DNA of 64,000 bases, from the NCBI GenBank assembly GCA_947489705.1, contig CANLEQ010000013.1, forward strand, positions 1-64,000. The letters run 5' to 3'. This stretch comes from an uncultured Paracoccaceae bacterium. Lineage in GTDB: Bacteria; Pseudomonadota; Alphaproteobacteria; Rhodobacterales; Rhodobacteraceae. The position numbers were made by a program, and so were the translations under genes. This document shows, piece after piece, positions 8,208-17,658 of the stretch. The notes beneath the pieces were generated by a model. That model had not been told where the DNA came from. It saw only the letters and a program-made list of their open reading frames with translations, and did not search any database. Every line of letters begins with the position of its first letter. The stretch's first letter is position 1.

Positions 8208-10119
8208 GATCCTGCACGAGGGTTTCGAGGTCGAGCGTGCGGGTCTGCTTCTCGCCCAGGCGGCGCAGCGAAACGGTCCGCTCTTCGACCTCGCGGGCAC
8301 CGATGGCAAGGATCACCGGAACCTTGCCCACGGAATGCTCGCGCACCTTGTAGTTGATCTTCTCGTTGCGGGTATCGGCCTCGGCGCGGATGCCGGCGCG
8401 GCGCAGGATCTCCGTGATCTCGGTCACGTAAGGATCGGCATCCGACACGATCGAGGCCACGACGACCTGCCGCGGCGCGATCCAGAAGGGCAGCTTGCCC
8501 TCGTAATTCTCGATCAGGATGCCGAGGAACCGCTCGAACGAACCCAGGATCGCGCGGTGGAGCATGTAGGGCCGCCGCTTGGCGCCGTCGGGCGCGATGT
8601 AGCTCGCGTCGAGCCGTTCGGGCAGGTTCGGATCGACCTGGAAGGTCCCGAGCTGCCATTCCCGACCGATCGCGTCCGTGAGCTTGAAGTCGAGCTTGGG
8701 GCCGTAGAACGCGCCTTCGCCCTCATCGAGCTCGTAGGGATGGCCCGTCGCCTTGATGGCGTTCTCGAGCGCGTTCTCGACGTAATCCCACGATTCGTCC
8801 GTTCCCACGCGCTTTTCCGGACGGGTGGAGAACTTGATGTCGAACCTGTCGAAGCCGAGATCGCGATAGACGCTGGCCAGCATGTCGATGAAGCCCGCGC
8901 ATTCGCTCTCGATCTGGTCCTCGGTGCAGAAGATATGCGCGTCGTCCTGGGTAAACCCGCGCACGCGCATGAGCCCGTGGAGCGCGCCCGACGGCTCGTA
9001 GCGCGAACAGGCCCCGAACTCGGCGAGGCGAAGGGGCAGGTCGCGGTAGGATTTGAGCCCCTGGTTGAAGACCTGCACGTGGCAGGGACAGTTCATCGGC
9101 TTGAGCGCATTGACGGCCTTCTCGCGGGCATGCTCCTCGTCGACTTCGACGATGAACATGTTTTCCTGGTACTTGTCCCAGTGGCCCGACGCCTCCCAAA
9201 GCTTGCGGTCGACGATCTGGGGGGTGTTGATCTCGGAATAGCCGTAGGCGCGCTGCTTGCGGCGCATGTAATCCTGAAGCGTGGTGTAGATGTTCCAGCC
9301 GTTGGGGTGCCAGAACACCTGGCCCGGCGCTTCCTCCTGCATGTGGAAGAGGTCCATCTCGCGGCCGAGCTTGCGGTGATCGCGGCGGGCGGCTTCCTCC
9401 AGCATGGTCAGATGCGCGGCGAGATCGGCCTTGGTGCGGAACGCCACGCCCTGGATGCGCTGAAGCTGCGGCCGGTTCACGTCGCCGAACCAGTAGGCGC
9501 CCGAGACGCCCATCAGCTTGAACGCGTCGCCCGGAAGCTGGCCGGTATGCGCGAGGTGCGGGCCGCGGCAGAGATCCTGCCAGGGCCCGTGCCAGTACAT
9601 TCGGATCGGCGCATCGCCGGGGATGCGGTCGATCAGTTCGACCTTGAAGGGCTCTCCTTCGGCCTCGTAATGGGCGATGGCGCGTGCGCGGTCCCAGATC
9701 TCGGTCCGGACCGGGTCACGCGCATTGATGATCTCGCGCATCTTCTTCTCGATGGCGCCCAGATCCTCGGGGGTGAAGGGCTCGGACCGATCGAAATCGT
9801 AGAACCAGCCATGCTCGGTCACGGGGCCGATCGTGACCTTCACGTCGGGCCATATCTCCTGCACCGCGCGGGCCATGACATGGGCGAGGTCGTGCCGGAT
9901 CAGCTCGAGCGCCGCCGCCTCGTCGTCCATCGTGTTGATGGCGATGCGGGCGTCGTGCTCGATCGGCCATTGAAGATCCCAATGCGCGTCGTCGAGCCGG
10001 GCGGAAATCGCTTTCTTGCCGAGCGATTTCGAGATCGACGCGGCAACGTCGGCCGCCGTCACGCCGGCATCAAAGTCGCGGCTGTTGCCATCGGGGAATG
10101 TTAGGGAAATCTGGGCCAA
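8173..10119 (-). CDS. thrS: Threonyl-tRNA synthetase
   Basis: A 648-residue class II synthetase charging tRNA-Thr. Domains in order are TGS ([16 protein letters not shown]), the editing domain (with [11 protein letters not shown]), the catalytic core and the C-terminal anticodon-binding domain. Zinc ligand motifs are seen as [10 protein letters not shown] and [10 protein letters not shown], and motif 3 as [12 protein letters not shown]. The start is TTG at 10119: AGGAGG stands 5 nt upstream and no ATG or GTG lies nearby. It is divergent to the hydrolase at 10272. The 3' end overlaps the convergent ArsC-like gene by 35 nt. Confidence 0.95.
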   Translation of the reverse strand: MAQISLTFPDGNSRDFDAGVTAADVAASISKSLGKKAISARLDDAHWDLQWPIEHDARIAINTMDDEAAALELIRHDLAHVMARAVQEIWPDVKVTIGPVTEHGWFYDFDRSEPFTPEDLGAIEKKMREIINARDPVRTEIWDRARAIAHYEAEGEPFKVELIDRIPGDAPIRMYWHGPWQDLCRGPHLAHTGQLPGDAFKLMGVSGAYWFGDVNRPQLQRIQGVAFRTKADLAAHLTMLEEAARRDHRKLGREMDLFHMQEEAPGQVFWHPNGWNIYTTLQDYMRRKQRAYGYSEINTPQIVDRKLWEASGHWDKYQENMFIVEVDEEHAREKAVNALKPMNCPCHVQVFNQGLKSYRDLPLRLAEFGACSRYEPSGALHGLMRVRGFTQDDAHIFCTEDQIESECAGFIDMLASVYRDLGFDRFDIKFSTRPEKRVGTDESWDYVENALENAIKATGHPYELDEGEGAFYGPKLDFKLTDAIGREWQLGTFQVDPNLPERLDASYIAPDGAKRRPYMLHRAILGSFERFLGILIENYEGKLPFWIAPRQVVVASIVSDADPYVTEITEILRRAGIRAEADTRNEKINYKVREHSVGKVPVILAIGAREVEERTVSLRRLGEKQTRTLDLETLVQDLRIEATPPDLG

Positions 10120-10271
10120 AGGGGCCTCCTCGTCGGTCTGGCGCCCACGGAACGCCCGGTTGCAAGTTATATGCGCCCCAATTGGCGGCGCCGGCGGCCA
10201 CTGTCAAGACGGGTGTTCGCGCGCCGCGCTCGGGCCTTTCCTTCCGCGCGGCAATCCATATCCTGCGCGCC

Positions 10272-11012
10272 ATGACCGATTTCATCGAGACCGAGGCGGG
10301 GCGGCGCATCGCCTATCACCGGACCGAGGGGCAGGGGCCCTGGATCGTCTTTCTGGGCGGGTTCAAATCCGACATGGGCGGCACCAAGGCCGTGCATCTC
10401 GAGGCCTGGGCGAAACGCGCGGGGCGCGCCTTCTTGCGGTTCGACTATTCCGGGCACGGCGAATCCTCGGGCGCCTTCGAGGAGGGGGGGATCGGCGATT
10501 GGGCGGCGGATGCGCGTGCCGCGATCGACGCGCTGACCGACGGGCCCGTCGTGCTGGTGGGATCGAGCATGGGGGGCTGGATCGCGCTGCTCGCGGTGCG
10601 CGAGGAGATGCGGGTCGCGGGGATGGTCGGCATCGCTGCAGCGCCGGATTTCACCGAAGACAGCATGTGGGCGGGGTTCACGAAGGATCAGCGCGAGACG
10701 CTCGACCGCGAGGGCCGGGTCGCGCTGCCGTCGGATTATGGCGAGCCCTACATCATCACCCGCCATCTGATCGAGGATGGCCGTCGCAATCTGGTCCTGC
10801 GGGCGCCCGTGCGGGATTTCGGCCCCGTGAGATTGCTGCAGGGGACCGAGGACGACGACGTGGATCAGCAGGTCGCGCTCCACCTCCTGCACCACTTGCA
10901 GGGCGATGTGCGCCTGACACTGGTGAAGGGCGCCGACCACCGGTTCTCGACGCCATCCTCCCTCGCTCTGATCGAGACGGCCATCGGCGAGGTGCTCGAC
11001 GCGCTCGGCTGA
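10272..11012 (+). CDS. Alpha/beta hydrolase
   Basis: A 246-residue alpha/beta hydrolase resembling the ABHD10-type esterases. The nucleophile elbow is VLVGSSMGGWIAL (Ser), the oxyanion region VFLGGFKSDMGGTKA, with a probable acid near QGTEDDDV and a histidine in KGADHRFS. No signal peptide is present, so it is cytoplasmic. ATG 10272 places the protein start directly at the first beta strand; the longer in-frame extension from 10098 is not protein-like. The substrate is unknown. It is convergent with phaZ, but nothing else links it to PHB metabolism. Confidence 0.82.
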   Translation: MTDFIETEAGRRIAYHRTEGQGPWIVFLGGFKSDMGGTKAVHLEAWAKRAGRAFLRFDYSGHGESSGAFEEGGIGDWAADARAAIDALTDGPVVLVGSSMGGWIALLAVREEMRVAGMVGIAAAPDFTEDSMWAGFTKDQRETLDREGRVALPSDYGEPYIITRHLIEDGRRNLVLRAPVRDFGPVRLLQGTEDDDVDQQVALHLLHHLQGDVRLTLVKGADHRFSTPSSLALIETAIGEVLDALG

Positions 11013-11030
11013 AGGGGTGGCCGGACGCCT

Positions 11031-12353
11031 TCAGACCGGCATCGGTCCCTCGTCGGAGCTGGCGCGCTTATGACTCTTGCCGTTGGCCTTGGGATTGCCG
11101 CGGCGGGGCTTGGCCTCCTTGCGCCCGTCGAGCTCGTCGATGAAGTCGAGAACTAGGGGCCGGATGTTGTTGCGCCACGAGCGGCCGGCGAAGATCCCGT
11201 AATGACCCGCGCCAGGTTCGAGATGCGCCGCCTTCAAGTGGTCGGGAAGGCCCGTCAGAAGGTCGAGTGCTGCGAGGCACTGGCCGGGTGCGGAGATGTC
11301 GTCGTTCTCGCCCTCGACGATATGGACGGCGACATCCGTGATTCGGGAGATGTCGACCGGCGTTCCGTTCACGGTGAAGGCGTTGCGCGCGATGTCGCGA
11401 TCCTTGAAGATCCGCTGCACCGTCGAGAGATAGAATTCGGCCGTCATGTCCATGACCGCCAGATATTCGTCGTAGAACTTGTTGTGCCGGTCGTGGTCGC
11501 CCGCCTCGCCCTTGGCCACGCGCAGGATCTGGTCCTGGAAGGCGGTCCTGTGAGTGTCGAGATTCATCGAGATGAACGACGTGAGCTGCAGCAGGCCGGG
11601 ATAGACCATGCGCCCGGCGCCGCCATACTTGAAGCCGACCCGCTGGATCACCGTCTTCTCGAGCTGGCCCATGGTGATGCGATGGCCGAAATCGGTGACA
11701 TCGGTCGCCCGGGCGTCGGGATCGACCGGGCCGCCGATCAGGATCAGCGATTTGGGCCGGTTGGCGGGGTCGTGCTCCGCCAGCCAAGCGGTGGCGGCAA
11801 GCGCCAGGGGCACCGGCTGGCAGACGGCGACCACGTTCGTCTCGGGGCCCATATGCTGCATGAATTCGGCCAGATAGAGCGTGTAGTCGTCGACGTCGAA
11901 TTTGCCCTTAGACACGGGAATGTCGCGGGCATTGTGCCAGTCGGTGACATAGACCTCGGCATCGGGAAGCAGCGAGGCGACCGTGGAGCGGACGAGCGTC
12001 GCGTAATGGCCCGACATCGGGGCCACCATGAGGATCTTGCGCGGCTGCGTCTCGCGCCCCGAGACGTTGAACCGGATGAGGTCGCCGAAATCCTTTTCGA
12101 CCACGCGCTCGGTCGAGACGACCAGATCGCGCCCATCCGCGCCCGTCACGGTGTCGATGCCCCAATCGGGCTTGGCCACCATCCGCTCGAAACTGCGCTG
12201 CGTGACCTCGCCCCATGCAGCCATCCACTGGAACACCGGGTTGGGCGCGAGACCCATGGCGGGATAGGATCCCATCGCGCGCGCCGTCGCACCCAGCCAC
12301 TGACTCGTGACGCGGGCCGATTCCATCATGTCGTAGGTCATCATGTAGCGCAT
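11031..12353 (-). CDS. phaZ: Intracellular polyhydroxybutyrate depolymerase PhaZ
   Basis: A 440-residue PhaZ1-type depolymerase that mobilises stored PHB granules. The putative nucleophile sits in NVVAVCQPVPLAL, the CQP box where the PhaZ1 family uses cysteine. A late acid and histidine are seen in VEGENDDISAPGQC and EPGAGHYGIFAG. The family N-terminus MRYMMTYDMMESAR fixes the start at ATG 12353, with AAGGA about 10 nt upstream; the longer start at 12395 is unlikely. Its C-terminal tail (KPRRGNPKANGKSHKRASS) is basic. It is divergent to phaC across a gap containing a PhaR-type operator. Confidence 0.93.
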   Translation of the reverse strand: MRYMMTYDMMESARVTSQWLGATARAMGSYPAMGLAPNPVFQWMAAWGEVTQRSFERMVAKPDWGIDTVTGADGRDLVVSTERVVEKDFGDLIRFNVSGRETQPRKILMVAPMSGHYATLVRSTVASLLPDAEVYVTDWHNARDIPVSKGKFDVDDYTLYLAEFMQHMGPETNVVAVCQPVPLALAATAWLAEHDPANRPKSLILIGGPVDPDARATDVTDFGHRITMGQLEKTVIQRVGFKYGGAGRMVYPGLLQLTSFISMNLDTHRTAFQDQILRVAKGEAGDHDRHNKFYDEYLAVMDMTAEFYLSTVQRIFKDRDIARNAFTVNGTPVDISRITDVAVHIVEGENDDISAPGQCLAALDLLTGLPDHLKAAHLEPGAGHYGIFAGRSWRNNIRPLVLDFIDELDGRKEAKPRRGNPKANGKSHKRASSDEGPMPV

Positions 12354-12440
12354 TGTGAGTGATCCTTTCCCGGCCGGCGCGCGTTTGCGTCGCATCGGAC
12401 GGCAGTTTAGACTTTCGGACGAAATCTAACGAGATTTCGA

Positions 12441-12455
12441 TGCTGCCGTGCAGCA
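12441..12455. promoter_or_regulatory. Probable PhaR operator, phaZ-phaC promoter region
   Basis: TGCTGCCGTGCAGCA is a perfect dyad around CTGC-N3-GCAG, the sequence recognised by PhaR in Paracoccus and Rhodobacter. It lies about 20 nt before the phaC start and 90 nt before phaZ, so one bound repressor could affect both. The phaR gene is in the same cluster. Confidence 0.75.
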
Positions 12456-12476
12456 AAATAGAGTGGGGGGAGCGTC

Positions 12477-14291
12477 ATGACAACTGCACATTCCGGCGAG
12501 GGCGCTGAAGTCACGGAGAAGATGGCGGAAAACATCGCCAAGCTCGAAACTCTTTCGGCACGCCTGATCGCGGCCTTGTCGACCAAGCGGCAGGTGCCGG
12601 CATCGTTGCAGGCGCCCGGATCGGACCTCTACGTGAAGGCCATGGGAGCCTGGATGTCCGAGGCGATGTCGAACCCGGCGAAGCTCTTCGAGCATCAGAT
12701 CGCCTACTGGGGCAAGGCGCTCACGCATTACGTCGAGGCGCAGCACAAGATGGTCCGAGGCGACTTCACACCGCTCGAGGACACGACCAAACCCGACCGG
12801 CGGTTTTCCAACGAGCTCTGGTCGCGCCATCCGTTCTTCAACTACATCAAGCAGCAATATCTGATGAACTCCGAGGCGATCGCGCGGGCGGTCGACGATC
12901 TGGAGGGGCTGGAGCCCGCCGATCGCAGGCGGCTGCGCTATTTCAGCCAGCAGATCACCAACATGATGAGCCCGACAAATTTCCTCGGCACCAATCCCGA
13001 GGCGCTGCATCGCGCGCTCGAGACCGAGGGGCAGTCGCTGGTCGACGGGCTGGAGAACCTTGTGCGCGATCTCGAGCGCAACGACGGCGAACTGATCGTG
13101 ACGCTCGCCGACAAGGAGGCCTTCGAGGTCGGTGGCAATATCGCGACGACACCCGGCAAAGTGGTCTTTCGCAACCGGATGTTCGAGCTCATTCAGTATG
13201 CGCCGAGCACCGAGAAGGTGCACAAGACGCCGCTCGTCATCTTTCCGCCGTGGATCAACAAGTTCTACATCCTCGATCTCAAGGACAAGAACAGCCTCGT
13301 CAAGTACATCGTCGATCAGGGTTTCACGCTTTTCATGGTGTCCTGGGTCGATCCCGATACCAGCTACAGCGACGTGACCCTCGACGATTACATCGACGAA
13401 GGGTTCCTCACCGCGATCTCGCAGGTGCAGGAGATCACCGGAGAGGAGCAGATCAACACGGTGGGCTACTGCATCGCCGGGACCACGCTGTCTCTCGCGC
13501 TGTCTCTGCTGGAAAAGCGCGGGGAGCGGCCGGTGAAGTCTGCCACGTTCTTCACCACGCTGACCGATTTCTCGGATCGCGGCGAGGTCGGCGTGTTCCT
13601 CGAAGATGATTTCGTGAACGGGATCGAACGCGAGGTCGAGCGCCAGGGCGTCCTCGACAGCTTCTACATGACGAGGACCTTCAGCTTCTTGCGATCCAAT
13701 GATCTGATCTACACGCCGGCCGTCAAAAGCTACATGATGGGCGAGGCGCCGCCGGCCTTCGATCTGCTCTACTGGAACGGCGACGGGACGAATCTGCCTG
13801 CGCGGATGGCGATCCAGTATCTCCGCGGCCTCTGTCAGGAGGACAGGTTCGCGCGTGACGGGATCGAGATCCTGGGCGAACGCCTGCAGATCGGCGACGT
13901 GAAGGTGCCGCTCATGGCGATCGCGTGCGAGGCCGATCACATCGCCGCCTGGCGCAGCAGCTTTCGCGGCATCCAGAAGATGGGCAGCCGGTCCAAGACG
14001 TTCGTCCTGTCGGAATCGGGACATGTCGCGGGAATCGTCAATCCGCCCAGCAAGAAGAAATACGGCCATTACGTGAACGGCGACTGGAAGGGCACGCCGG
14101 AGGACTGGCAGCAGGCGGCGGAATTCCACGAGGGATCGTGGTGGGGCCGGTGGAGCGAATGGCTGGCCAAGAGATCGGGACGCATGATTGCTGCACGTGC
14201 ACCGGGGGAGGGTCGGGAAACGTTCGGGGATGCGCCGGGGACCTATGTGAAGGGTCCGGTTTCTTCGGAAACTGCGCGCATCTCAACTTAG
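12477..14291 (+). CDS. phaC: Class I poly(3-hydroxybutyrate) synthase PhaC
   Basis: A 604-residue class I PHA synthase that polymerises 3-hydroxyacyl-CoA on the granule surface. The lipase-like box is VGYCIAGT with the catalytic Cys at residue 332. Downstream are the conserved PPWINKFYILDL and SWVDPDTSY stretches before it, the Asp region ACEADHIAAWRSSF, and the His in LSESGHVAGIVNPP. The length is typical. The start at ATG 12477 follows GGGGGGAG. No phaA or phaB is in view, so precursor supply is encoded elsewhere. Confidence 0.95.
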   Translation: MTTAHSGEGAEVTEKMAENIAKLETLSARLIAALSTKRQVPASLQAPGSDLYVKAMGAWMSEAMSNPAKLFEHQIAYWGKALTHYVEAQHKMVRGDFTPLEDTTKPDRRFSNELWSRHPFFNYIKQQYLMNSEAIARAVDDLEGLEPADRRRLRYFSQQITNMMSPTNFLGTNPEALHRALETEGQSLVDGLENLVRDLERNDGELIVTLADKEAFEVGGNIATTPGKVVFRNRMFELIQYAPSTEKVHKTPLVIFPPWINKFYILDLKDKNSLVKYIVDQGFTLFMVSWVDPDTSYSDVTLDDYIDEGFLTAISQVQEITGEEQINTVGYCIAGTTLSLALSLLEKRGERPVKSATFFTTLTDFSDRGEVGVFLEDDFVNGIEREVERQGVLDSFYMTRTFSFLRSNDLIYTPAVKSYMMGEAPPAFDLLYWNGDGTNLPARMAIQYLRGLCQEDRFARDGIEILGERLQIGDVKVPLMAIACEADHIAAWRSSFRGIQKMGSRSKTFVLSESGHVAGIVNPPSKKKYGHYVNGDWKGTPEDWQQAAEFHEGSWWGRWSEWLAKRSGRMIAARAPGEGRETFGDAPGTYVKGPVSSETARIST

Positions 14292-14301
14292 AGTTAATTT
14301 G

Positions 14302-14340
14302 CTGCAGTGCAGAATACCCTCTTGCAATGCGGCAGTGCAG
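14302..14340. promoter_or_regulatory. Tandem PhaR-type operators upstream of phaP
   Basis: CTGCAGTGCAG (14302-14312) is a perfect CTGC-N3-GCAG site, and CGGCAGTGCAG (14330-14340) is a one-mismatch copy 28 nt further on. Both precede phaP, the best known PhaR target. Two sites would allow cooperative repression that is relieved when PhaR is titrated by PHB. Confidence 0.75.
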
Positions 14341-14418
14341 CATGCATATAGGGTTCATGACAAACCGGGGTGCTTTTGCAGGATGCTCACAGCGCCCGAC
14401 CGAAAGAGGAGCACTATC

Positions 14419-14904
14419 ATGGCTGCCAATACCCAAGACTACACCAAGATGATGAGCGAGATGATGGCATCGTTTCCCGTCGACATGAGTTCGTTCCAGG
14501 ACGGCTTCAAATCCTACGCCGCCTACGGCGAGAAGATGTCGAAAGTCGCGCTGGATGCGGCCGAGAAATCGACCGACATCTCGACGAAGTGGACGAAGGA
14601 AACCATCGCGAAGATGAACAACATCGCCACCGTCCGCAACGAGCCCGCGGATTACGGCAAGGCGATGAGCGATTTTGCCTCGTCGCAGGCCGAGATGACC
14701 GCCGAGACCATGGCCGCCTTCGCCGAAGTCGCGAAGAAGGTGCAGATGGAAACGGTCGAGATCATGATGTCGGCCGGCAAGGACATGTCCGAGGACATGA
14801 ACGCCGCCGCCAAGAAGGCCTCGACCGAGATGACCGCGACCGCACAGAAGGCGACCAACGAAGCCGCCTCCACCGCGCGCAACGCGGCGTCCAGCAAGAA
14901 CTGA
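14419..14904 (+). CDS. phaP: Phasin (PHB granule-associated protein)
   Basis: A 161-residue phasin coating PHB granules. It is rich in Ala, Lys, Met and Glu, without cysteine, and is predicted to be almost entirely helical. The patterns YGEKMSKVALDAAEKSTDISTKWTKE and KKASTEMTATAQKATNEAAS are typical phasin_2 amphipathic repeats. AGAGGAG precedes ATG 14419. It lies between phaC and phaR, with PhaR-type operators upstream and a strong terminator downstream, so it is probably its own heavily transcribed unit. Confidence 0.92.
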   Translation: MAANTQDYTKMMSEMMASFPVDMSSFQDGFKSYAAYGEKMSKVALDAAEKSTDISTKWTKETIAKMNNIATVRNEPADYGKAMSDFASSQAEMTAETMAAFAEVAKKVQMETVEIMMSAGKDMSEDMNAAAKKASTEMTATAQKATNEAASTARNAASSKN

Positions 14905-14945
14905 GGCGATTGTTTCCCTGGTGCGCCGGGGGCGTTACGAGTGAC

Positions 14946-14976
14946 GGGCGGGCCATCAGGTCCGCCCTTTCTTTTT
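14946..14976 (+). terminator. Rho-independent terminator of phaP
   Basis: A 9-bp stem GGGCGGGCC/GGTCCGCCC with one G-U pair and a 4-nt loop is followed by TTTCTTTTT. It lies 42 nt past the phaP stop and separates the abundant phasin transcript from phaR. Confidence 0.9.
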
Positions 14977-15029
14977 GCCCGGAGCCGTCCTAGGGTCGCC
15001 TGCGCATCGCCGAACGTCTGGAGGCTATG

Positions 15030-15584
15030 ATGTCCGAGCCGCAAAAGCCGCTGCTGATCAAACGCTATGCCAGCCGCCGTCTCTACAACACCGAAACCAG
15101 CGATTACGTGACGCTGGAAGACATTGCGGGTTTCATCCGCAACGGACGCGAGGTCCAGATCGTCGACCTCAAGACCGGCGACGACCTGACCCGGCAATAC
15201 CTGCTCCAGATCGTGGCGGAACACGAATCGAAGGGCGAATCCGTCCTGCCGCTCGCCGTTCTCACCGACCTCGTGCGAAGCTATACCACGCAGGCCAATT
15301 CGGTCGTGCCGCAATTCCTCGCCATGAGCTTCGACATGCTGCGCGAGAGCCAGTCCAAGATGATGGAGAAGGCGCTGAACCCGATGGCCGCCGTGCCGGG
15401 CTTCGATGCCGTCCAGGCGCAGCAGCGCGCTTGGCTCAAGGCGATGACGGGCGGCTGGACCGGTCCGGAGTTGGACGAGGATGCGCCGCCCGCGAAGAAG
15501 GACGATGCGTCGCGTCAGGAACTCGACGACATCCGGACGCAGTTGGCCGCATTGCAGGACCAGCTTTCCAAGATGAACAGGTGA
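15030..15584 (+). CDS. phaR: Polyhydroxyalkanoate synthesis repressor PhaR
   Basis: A 184-residue PhaR. The N-terminal DNA-binding domain is KPLLIKRYASRRLYNTETSDYVTLEDIAGFIRNG and the second PHB-binding domain includes DLTRQYLLQIVAEHE and VPQFLAMSFDMLRESQSKM. It represses phaP and other granule genes and is released when it binds PHB polymer. GGAGG is correctly spaced (5 nt) for ATG 15030 rather than the ATG at 15027. The C-terminal tail is charged with a probable coiled coil (LDDIRTQLAALQDQLSKM). Its likely operators are at 12441 and 14302-14340. Confidence 0.94.
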   Translation: MSEPQKPLLIKRYASRRLYNTETSDYVTLEDIAGFIRNGREVQIVDLKTGDDLTRQYLLQIVAEHESKGESVLPLAVLTDLVRSYTTQANSVVPQFLAMSFDMLRESQSKMMEKALNPMAAVPGFDAVQAQQRAWLKAMTGGWTGPELDEDAPPAKKDDASRQELDDIRTQLAALQDQLSKMNR

Positions 15585-15621
15585 CACGCGGCAGGTCTCG
15601 CCGCGCGTTCCGCTGCCCTCT

Positions 15622-16977
15622 TTAGACGCTGATCAGAAGGTGCTCTCGCTCCCACGGGGAGATGGCCTGAAGATACTCGCTGTGTTCGGCTTCCTTCACT
15701 GCGGCGTAAACCTTGCCGAATTCCGGATCGAGGAGGTCTTGCAAGCTTTCATTGGCGCGAAAGACCCCGAGCGCATCGAAGAGACCGCGGGGAATGTCGC
15801 CATCGGCGCCATAGGCCGTATCGGTGCGCTCCGCCCGCGGCTCGCGGGCTTCGATCATGCCGAGGTATCCGCAGGCCAGCGAAGCGGCGATCCCGAGATA
15901 GGGATTGCAATCCATGCCCGCGATTCGATTCTCGATCCGCCGTGCGTCGGGATCCGAGATCGGCACGCGCAGGCCGACGGTCCGGTTGTCGCGCCCCCAT
16001 TCGAGGTTCACGGGGGCGGCGAATTCGCGCACGTAGCGGCGATAGGAATTGACGTAAGGGGCGAGCAGGGCGACCGCGCTGGGCAGGTGATGCTGCAACC
16101 CGCCGATGAAGGTGCGAAAGGCGGGTGTTTCGGCCCCCGTGGCATCGGTAAAGATGTTGCACCCCTCGGCATCGAGCACGGAATGATGGATGTGCATCGA
16201 GCTTCCGGGCTCGCCCTCGATCGGCTTGGCCATGAAGGTGGCGAAGCAATCGTGGCGCAGGGCCGCCTCGCGGATCAGGCGCTTGAAATAGAAGATCTCG
16301 TCGGCGAGCTTCACCGGATCGCCGTGGCGCAGGTTGATCTCGAGCTGCCCCGCGCCGCCCTCCTGGGTGATGCCGTCGATCTCGAAGCCCTGGGCTTCGG
16401 CGAAATCGTAGATGTCGTCGATGACGTCGCCGTATTCGTCCACCGCGGACATCGAATAGGCCTGCCGCGCCGCCGCCGCGCGCCCCGATCGCCCGGTCAT
16501 CGGCGCGATCTTCTGCGCGGGGTCGACGTTGCGCGCGACGAGGTAGAATTCCATCTCGGGCGCCACCACGGGCGTCCACCCGCGGGCGTGATAGGCCGCG
16601 ATCACCCGCTTGAGCACATTGCGCGGAGCGAAGGGCACCGGCGCGCCGGATTGCAGGTGCATGTCGTGGATGACCTGCAGCGTCCAGTCGGCCGTCCACG
16701 GCGCCGCGCTGGCCGTGGCATAGTCCGGGGTCAGGATCATGTCGGGCTCGGTCGAACCCTCGGGGATGATGTCGTCGGCCCAGTCCCCGGTGATCGTCTG
16801 GAGAAAGATTGAGGACGGCATGAAGAAATTGCGCTGCCGGGCGAATTTCGAGGCGGGCATCGCCTTGCCGCGGGCGATGCCGGGCAGGTCCGACACGATG
16901 CACTCCACCTCGTCGAGGCGGTGGCCGTCGAGATAATCCCGTGCCGATCTCGGAGTTTGCGATAGCCAGTCGGTCAT
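15622..16977 (-). CDS. Glutamine synthetase-family protein (GlnA-like/PuuA-like)
   Basis: A 451-residue GlnT/PuuA-type glutamate-amine ligase. Catalytic-domain motifs are APEMEFYLV, QLEINLRHGDPV, FMAKPIEGEPGSSMHIHHSV, NRTVGLRVP and RIENRIAGMDCNPYLGIAASLA. The adenylylation tyrosine region of GlnA is not evident, and the N-terminus (DYLDGHRLDEVECIVSDLPGIARGKAMPASKF) matches proteins that gamma-glutamylate amines rather than ammonia. It is the third gene of an operon and overlaps the amidotransferase stop by ATGA. The substrate could be putrescine or another amine; there is no direct evidence. Confidence 0.85.
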   Translation of the reverse strand: MTDWLSQTPRSARDYLDGHRLDEVECIVSDLPGIARGKAMPASKFARQRNFFMPSSIFLQTITGDWADDIIPEGSTEPDMILTPDYATASAAPWTADWTLQVIHDMHLQSGAPVPFAPRNVLKRVIAAYHARGWTPVVAPEMEFYLVARNVDPAQKIAPMTGRSGRAAAARQAYSMSAVDEYGDVIDDIYDFAEAQGFEIDGITQEGGAGQLEINLRHGDPVKLADEIFYFKRLIREAALRHDCFATFMAKPIEGEPGSSMHIHHSVLDAEGCNIFTDATGAETPAFRTFIGGLQHHLPSAVALLAPYVNSYRRYVREFAAPVNLEWGRDNRTVGLRVPISDPDARRIENRIAGMDCNPYLGIAASLACGYLGMIEAREPRAERTDTAYGADGDIPRGLFDALGVFRANESLQDLLDPEFGKVYAAVKEAEHSEYLQAISPWEREHLLISV

Positions 16978-17657
16978 GGTCGTACCCTTGCGGAGGTCAT
17001 GAATTCGGCCAGCCATGCGCCGATCCGGTCATTGTCGAGCGGCGCGCCCAGGCCGTCGCGCGCGGCGCTTAGCAGGTCGTCCGGGACGGTGCCCGCACCG
17101 CGCAGGCGAATGAGGTCGGCCACGTAACCATGCGGAAATTCGGGATGCGGCTGGAGGGTGAGCGTGCGTTCGCCCATCGCGAGACCCGCATATCGCGTGA
17201 AGTCGTTGCTCGCGATCACGCGGGCGCCGTGCGGTATCTGCGTGACCTGATCCTGGTGCCACGCGTTGAGGTGCCGGATCTTGCCGTCGATCTCGTAGGC
17301 GCGGCGGCCGACGGACCAGCCGCCGTCGAACTTCTCGACCCTCCCGCCCAATGCCTGCGCCACGATTTGGTGGCCGAAGCAGATCCCGACGAGCGGCCGT
17401 CCGCCCGCGTGGATCTCTTGGATCAGCGCTTCGAGCGGTGCGATCCAGGCGAGAGGCTCGTATGCCCCGTGCTTCGAGCCCGAGACCAGCCAGCCGTCGG
17501 CCTCGTCTGGACCGGCGGGAAAATCGTCCTCGAAAACGCGCCATGTCCGCCAGCTGAACCCCTCGCCCAGAAGGGCGGCATAGAGCTCGGGGTAGCCGCC
17601 ATGCGCCCGGTCGAGCGCAGGAATCGTCTCGCCGCATTGAAGCAGGCCGATCCGCAC
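16974..17657 (-). CDS. Class I glutamine amidotransferase (GuaA-like)
   Basis: A 227-residue triad glutamine amidotransferase with nucleophile motif VGICFGHQIVAQALGG (Cys), and the His-x-Glu of the triad in LQPHPEF. It hydrolyses the amide of glutamine or of a gamma-glutamyl compound. Its GICFGHQ motif is of the GMP-synthase type rather than PuuD type. The start is GTG at 17657, one base after the apt stop, with GGGGGAG just upstream; this gives the canonical RIGLLQCGETI strand. Coupled to the glutamine synthetase-like gene, it may deglutamylate products made by that enzyme, but this is inference. Confidence 0.85.
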   Translation of the reverse strand: MRIGLLQCGETIPALDRAHGGYPELYAALLGEGFSWRTWRVFEDDFPAGPDEADGWLVSGSKHGAYEPLAWIAPLEALIQEIHAGGRPLVGICFGHQIVAQALGGRVEKFDGGWSVGRRAYEIDGKIRHLNAWHQDQVTQIPHGARVIASNDFTRYAGLAMGERTLTLQPHPEFPHGYVADLIRLRGAGTVPDDLLSAARDGLGAPLDNDRIGAWLAEFMTSARVRP

Positions 17658-17658
17658 G

